A stretch of DNA of 52,887 bases from Lachnospiraceae bacterium UBA7589 (GTDB lineage: Bacteria; Bacillota; Clostridia; Lachnospirales; Lachnospiraceae): positions 23,525 through 76,411 of the forward strand of contig DLKL01000003.1 in assembly GCA_002476495.1 (NCBI GenBank), read 5' to 3'. The notes beneath the pieces are model-generated. The model was not told the origin of the DNA and did not search any database. It saw only the letters and a program-made list of their open reading frames with translations. This document shows, piece after piece, positions 51,013-52,887 of this stretch (the first letter of the stretch is position 1; every line of letters starts with the position of its first letter). Position numbers and translations under genes: made by a program.

Positions 51013-51747
51013 ATGAGAGTAAAATTGATTGTTGCCTATGATGGCACAAATTATCATGGATGGCAAATCCAGGATAATGGAATAACAATTGAAGAAATAC
51101 TCAATAGAGAGCTTTCCAGGCTTCTTGATGAGGATATTCATATAATTGGTGCAAGCAGGACGGATTCCGGGGTTCATGCCCTTGGAAATGTGGCTGTTTT
51201 TGACACAGAGACAAGAATTCCTGCCGAAAAAATATCATTTGCATTGAATCAGCGCTTGCCGGCGGATATTGTAATCCAGGCATCCTCCCGGGTGCCGGAT
51301 GATTTTCATCCAAGATTCTGCGACACAATAAAAACATACCAATATAGAATATGGAATTCCAGATTTCCAAATCCATTGGTAAGGCTTTATTCAAAATTTG
51401 TATATTACAAGCTTGATATGGAAAAAATGCAGCAGGCTGCCAATTATTTAATAGGAGAGCACGATTTTAAATCCTTCTGCTCTGCCAGGACGCAGGTAGA
51501 GTCAACTGTAAGACATGTGACGGATATCAGGTTTACCAGAGAAGGCAGCATGATTATTATGGAGATAAAGGGCTACGGCTTTTTATACAACATGGTTCGT
51601 ATTATAATGGGTACATTGTTAAAATGTGGTATGGGTATGTATCCCCCGGAGCAGGTAAAGGAAATCTTAGAAGCAAAGGACAGAGGTAAAGCCGGACCAA
51701 AGGCGGAAGCCTGCGGACTTACGCTGGTAAGTATAGAATATCCGTAA
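51013..51747 (+). CDS. truA: tRNA pseudouridine synthase A
   Basis: TruA makes pseudouridine at positions 38-40 of tRNAs. The 244-residue product has the catalytic Asp51 in GASRTDSGVHALGN and the C-terminal block GYGFLYNMVRIIMGTL. The order ecfT-truA-rplM-rpsI is conserved in Firmicutes. GGAG lies 7 nt before the ATG. Confidence 0.97.
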   Translation: MRVKLIVAYDGTNYHGWQIQDNGITIEEILNRELSRLLDEDIHIIGASRTDSGVHALGNVAVFDTETRIPAEKISFALNQRLPADIVIQASSRVPDDFHPRFCDTIKTYQYRIWNSRFPNPLVRLYSKFVYYKLDMEKMQQAANYLIGEHDFKSFCSARTQVESTVRHVTDIRFTREGSMIIMEIKGYGFLYNMVRIIMGTLLKCGMGMYPPEQVKEILEAKDRGKAGPKAEACGLTLVSIEYP

Positions 51748-51825
51748 CCAGTTGGCTAAATACAGTATATGCCGGTAAAATACAGTATCGGCTGAAAAAA
51801 TCCAAGTAAAATTTTTTAAAATCGG

Positions 51826-51854
51826 TTGACACAGGCGGATGCGTGTAATATAAT
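51826..51854 (+). promoter_or_regulatory. Promoter of rplM-rpsI
   Basis: TTGACA (51826-51831) and TATAAT (51849-51854) are exactly 17 bp apart, a consensus sigma-A promoter, as expected for ribosomal protein genes. Transcription should start near 51861. Confidence 0.92.
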
Positions 51855-51858
51855 GTTT

Positions 51859-52063
51859 AACTGTGACGATAGGTAAAGACTGCCCTGATACCAACAGCCC
51901 CGGTATCTGACAGTTATATACACCGGATATTTCTGCGAACTGCTTTCACATAGTGGGGATGTACGGTGACCATAGATTGGCATGAAGGAAAGGTATAGCC
52001 GTTTCGGACATTTCGGCATATAGTACCGGACGTAATGCACAAACAGAGTATTTGAGAATTTAA
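51859..52063 (+). promoter_or_regulatory. Structured leader RNA of rplM-rpsI
   Basis: About 205 nt lie between promoter and rplM binding site. Visible pairing includes an outer AACTGT/ACAGTT stem (51859-51864 with 51910-51915), an inner GATACC/GGTATC stem (51887-51892 with 51902-51907) and a second hairpin with GCCG/CGGC inside GGTA/TACC (about 51992-52026). A known L13 leader family exists in Bacilli; this could be a counterpart that L13 binds, but I cannot verify a match. No T tract is seen, so control at translation or by processing is more likely than termination. Confidence 0.6.
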
Positions 52064-52075
52064 GGAGGAACCACA

Positions 52076-52510
52076 ATGAAGAGCTTTATGGCAAGCCCAT
52101 CAAACATTGAAAGAAAGTGGTATGTAGTTGATGCTACAGGACATACATTAGGCCGTTTATCATCAGAGATAGCTGCTATCTTAAGAGGTAAGAACAAGCC
52201 AACATTTACACCACATATCGATACAGGAGATTATTTAGTAGTAGTTAATGCGGATAAGATTAAAGTAACCGGTAAGAAGATGGAGCAGAAAATCTATTAC
52301 CATCATTCAGACTATGTTGGAGGTATGAAGGAGCAGACTCTTAAGGAGAAGCTTGCTAAGAAGCCGGAAGATGTTATATACCTTGCAATCAAGGGAATGC
52401 TTCCAAAGGGACCACTTGGAAGACAGATGATCAAGAAGCTTCATGTTTATGCCGGACCTGAGCACGAGCAGCAGGCACAGAAGCCAGAAGTTTTAGAGAT
52501 TAAGTATTAG
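52076..52510 (+). CDS. rplM: 50S ribosomal protein L13 (uL13)
   Basis: L13 is an early-assembly large-subunit protein. The 144-residue product has WYVVDATGHTLGRLSSEIA, HIDTGDYLVVVNADKI and the C-terminal LPKGPLGRQMIKKLHVYAG signature. AAGGAGG precedes the ATG. It is followed 17 bp later by rpsI, the universal partner. Confidence 0.98.
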   Translation: MKSFMASPSNIERKWYVVDATGHTLGRLSSEIAAILRGKNKPTFTPHIDTGDYLVVVNADKIKVTGKKMEQKIYYHHSDYVGGMKEQTLKEKLAKKPEDVIYLAIKGMLPKGPLGRQMIKKLHVYAGPEHEQQAQKPEVLEIKY

Positions 52511-52527
52511 TAAGGGAGGAAACATTC

Positions 52528-52887
52528 GTGGCTAAGAATACAAGATTTTACGGAACAGGTAGAAGAAAGAGCAGTATTGCAAGAGTGTATCTTGTACCAG
52601 GTACTGGCAAGATTACTATAAATAAGAAGGATATGGATGAGTATTTTGGTCTTGAAACTCTTAAGGTTATTGTTAGACAGCCTTTCGCAGCTACAGGCAC
52701 AACAGGTAAGTATGATGTACTTGTAAATGTTAAGGGTGGTGGATTCACCGGTCAGGCAGGTGCAATCAGACATGGTATTTCAAGAGCATTACTTGAGGCT
52801 GATGCTGATAACAGACCAGCTTTAAAGAAGGCAGGATACTTAACAAGAGATCCACGTATGAAGGAGAGAAAGAAGTACGGTCTCAAA
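52528..52887 (+). CDS. rpsI: 30S ribosomal protein S9 (uS9), 5' part
   Basis: S9 reaches the P-site tRNA with its C-terminal tail. The first 120 codons are present, from GTG 52528 after AGGGAGGA, and the window ends inside the gene. Conserved parts: FYGTGRRKSSIARV, GGGFTGQAGAIRHGISRAL and the start of the basic tail (RDPRMKERKKYG). About ten residues are missing. Confidence 0.96.
   Translation, partial: MAKNTRFYGTGRRKSSIARVYLVPGTGKITINKKDMDEYFGLETLKVIVRQPFAATGTTGKYDVLVNVKGGGFTGQAGAIRHGISRALLEADADNRPALKKAGYLTRDPRMKERKKYGLK

Noticed and set aside
51748..51825. tRNA or other RNA gene between truA and the rplM promoter
   Set aside because: No cloverleaf or conserved loop sequence; only short direct repeats of ATACAGTAT type are seen.

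Overview
The window looks like chromosomal DNA of a low-G+C Gram-positive anaerobe of the Clostridia, most likely Lachnospiraceae. This rests on the complete S10/spc/alpha-type ribosomal gene string, zinc-type S14 and L36, strong AGGAGG ribosome binding sites, a type III glutamine synthetase, a DUF1846 protein, ECF transporters and a CmpB-like permease. I ran no database search, so the genus is open.

Layout. (1) 1-13241: end of rplB, then rpsS-rplV-rpsC-rplP-rpmC-rpsQ-rplN-rplX-rplE-rpsZ-rpsH-rplF-rplR-rpsE-rpmD-rplO-secY-adk-map-infA-rpmJ-rpsM-rpsK-rpsD-rpoA-rplQ, all on the plus strand and closed by a strong terminator. A structured 271-nt leader separates rpmJ from rpsM. (2) 13273-21600: a DEDDh exonuclease with a C4 zinc finger, a convergent DUF1846 gene, a CsoR-controlled copper operon (csoR-copA, with a CopZ-like domain fused to CopA and a likely internal start), a membrane GGDEF protein, a YlmH-like S4-domain protein and a CorA-type metal transporter. 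(3) 21619-29287: a probable vitamin B12 locus: corrinoid adenosyltransferase, a membrane-anchored DUF4430 protein, an ECF transporter with one double ATPase, one S subunit and two T subunits, then a cobalamin riboswitch with a terminator in front of a cell-wall protein that combines a DUF4430-like domain and an alpha/alpha-barrel, the two folds found in transcobalamin and intrinsic factor. (4) 29338-34180: a visibly AT-richer accessory island with a frameshifted LytTR response regulator, a decayed gene, three small helical proteins resembling type VII secretion partners, a putative effector ending in a phage-tail-lysozyme domain, and a lipoprotein that could be its immunity partner. (5) 34202-47410: lipid kinase, OPT transporter coupled to a PqqD-like protein, divergent pdxR/pyridoxamine kinase, glnN, asnS, asnA, a MATE pump, a DegV protein and thioredoxin. 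(6) 47491-52887: a CmpB-like permease, then the conserved block ecfA (A1 and A2 fused)-ecfT-truA-rplM-rpsI. The last gene runs off the window.

In many Firmicutes the order rplQ-ecfA1-ecfA2-ecfT-truA-rplM-rpsI is continuous. Here about 35 kb separates rplQ from ecfA, so regions 2 to 5 can be read as material lying inside an otherwise conserved gene string. The stretches of more than 300 bp without an intact gene are the B12 riboswitch region (26988-27421), the decayed gene (30317-30744) and the rplM leader (51748-52075). I saw no tRNA, rRNA gene, CRISPR array or insertion sequence.
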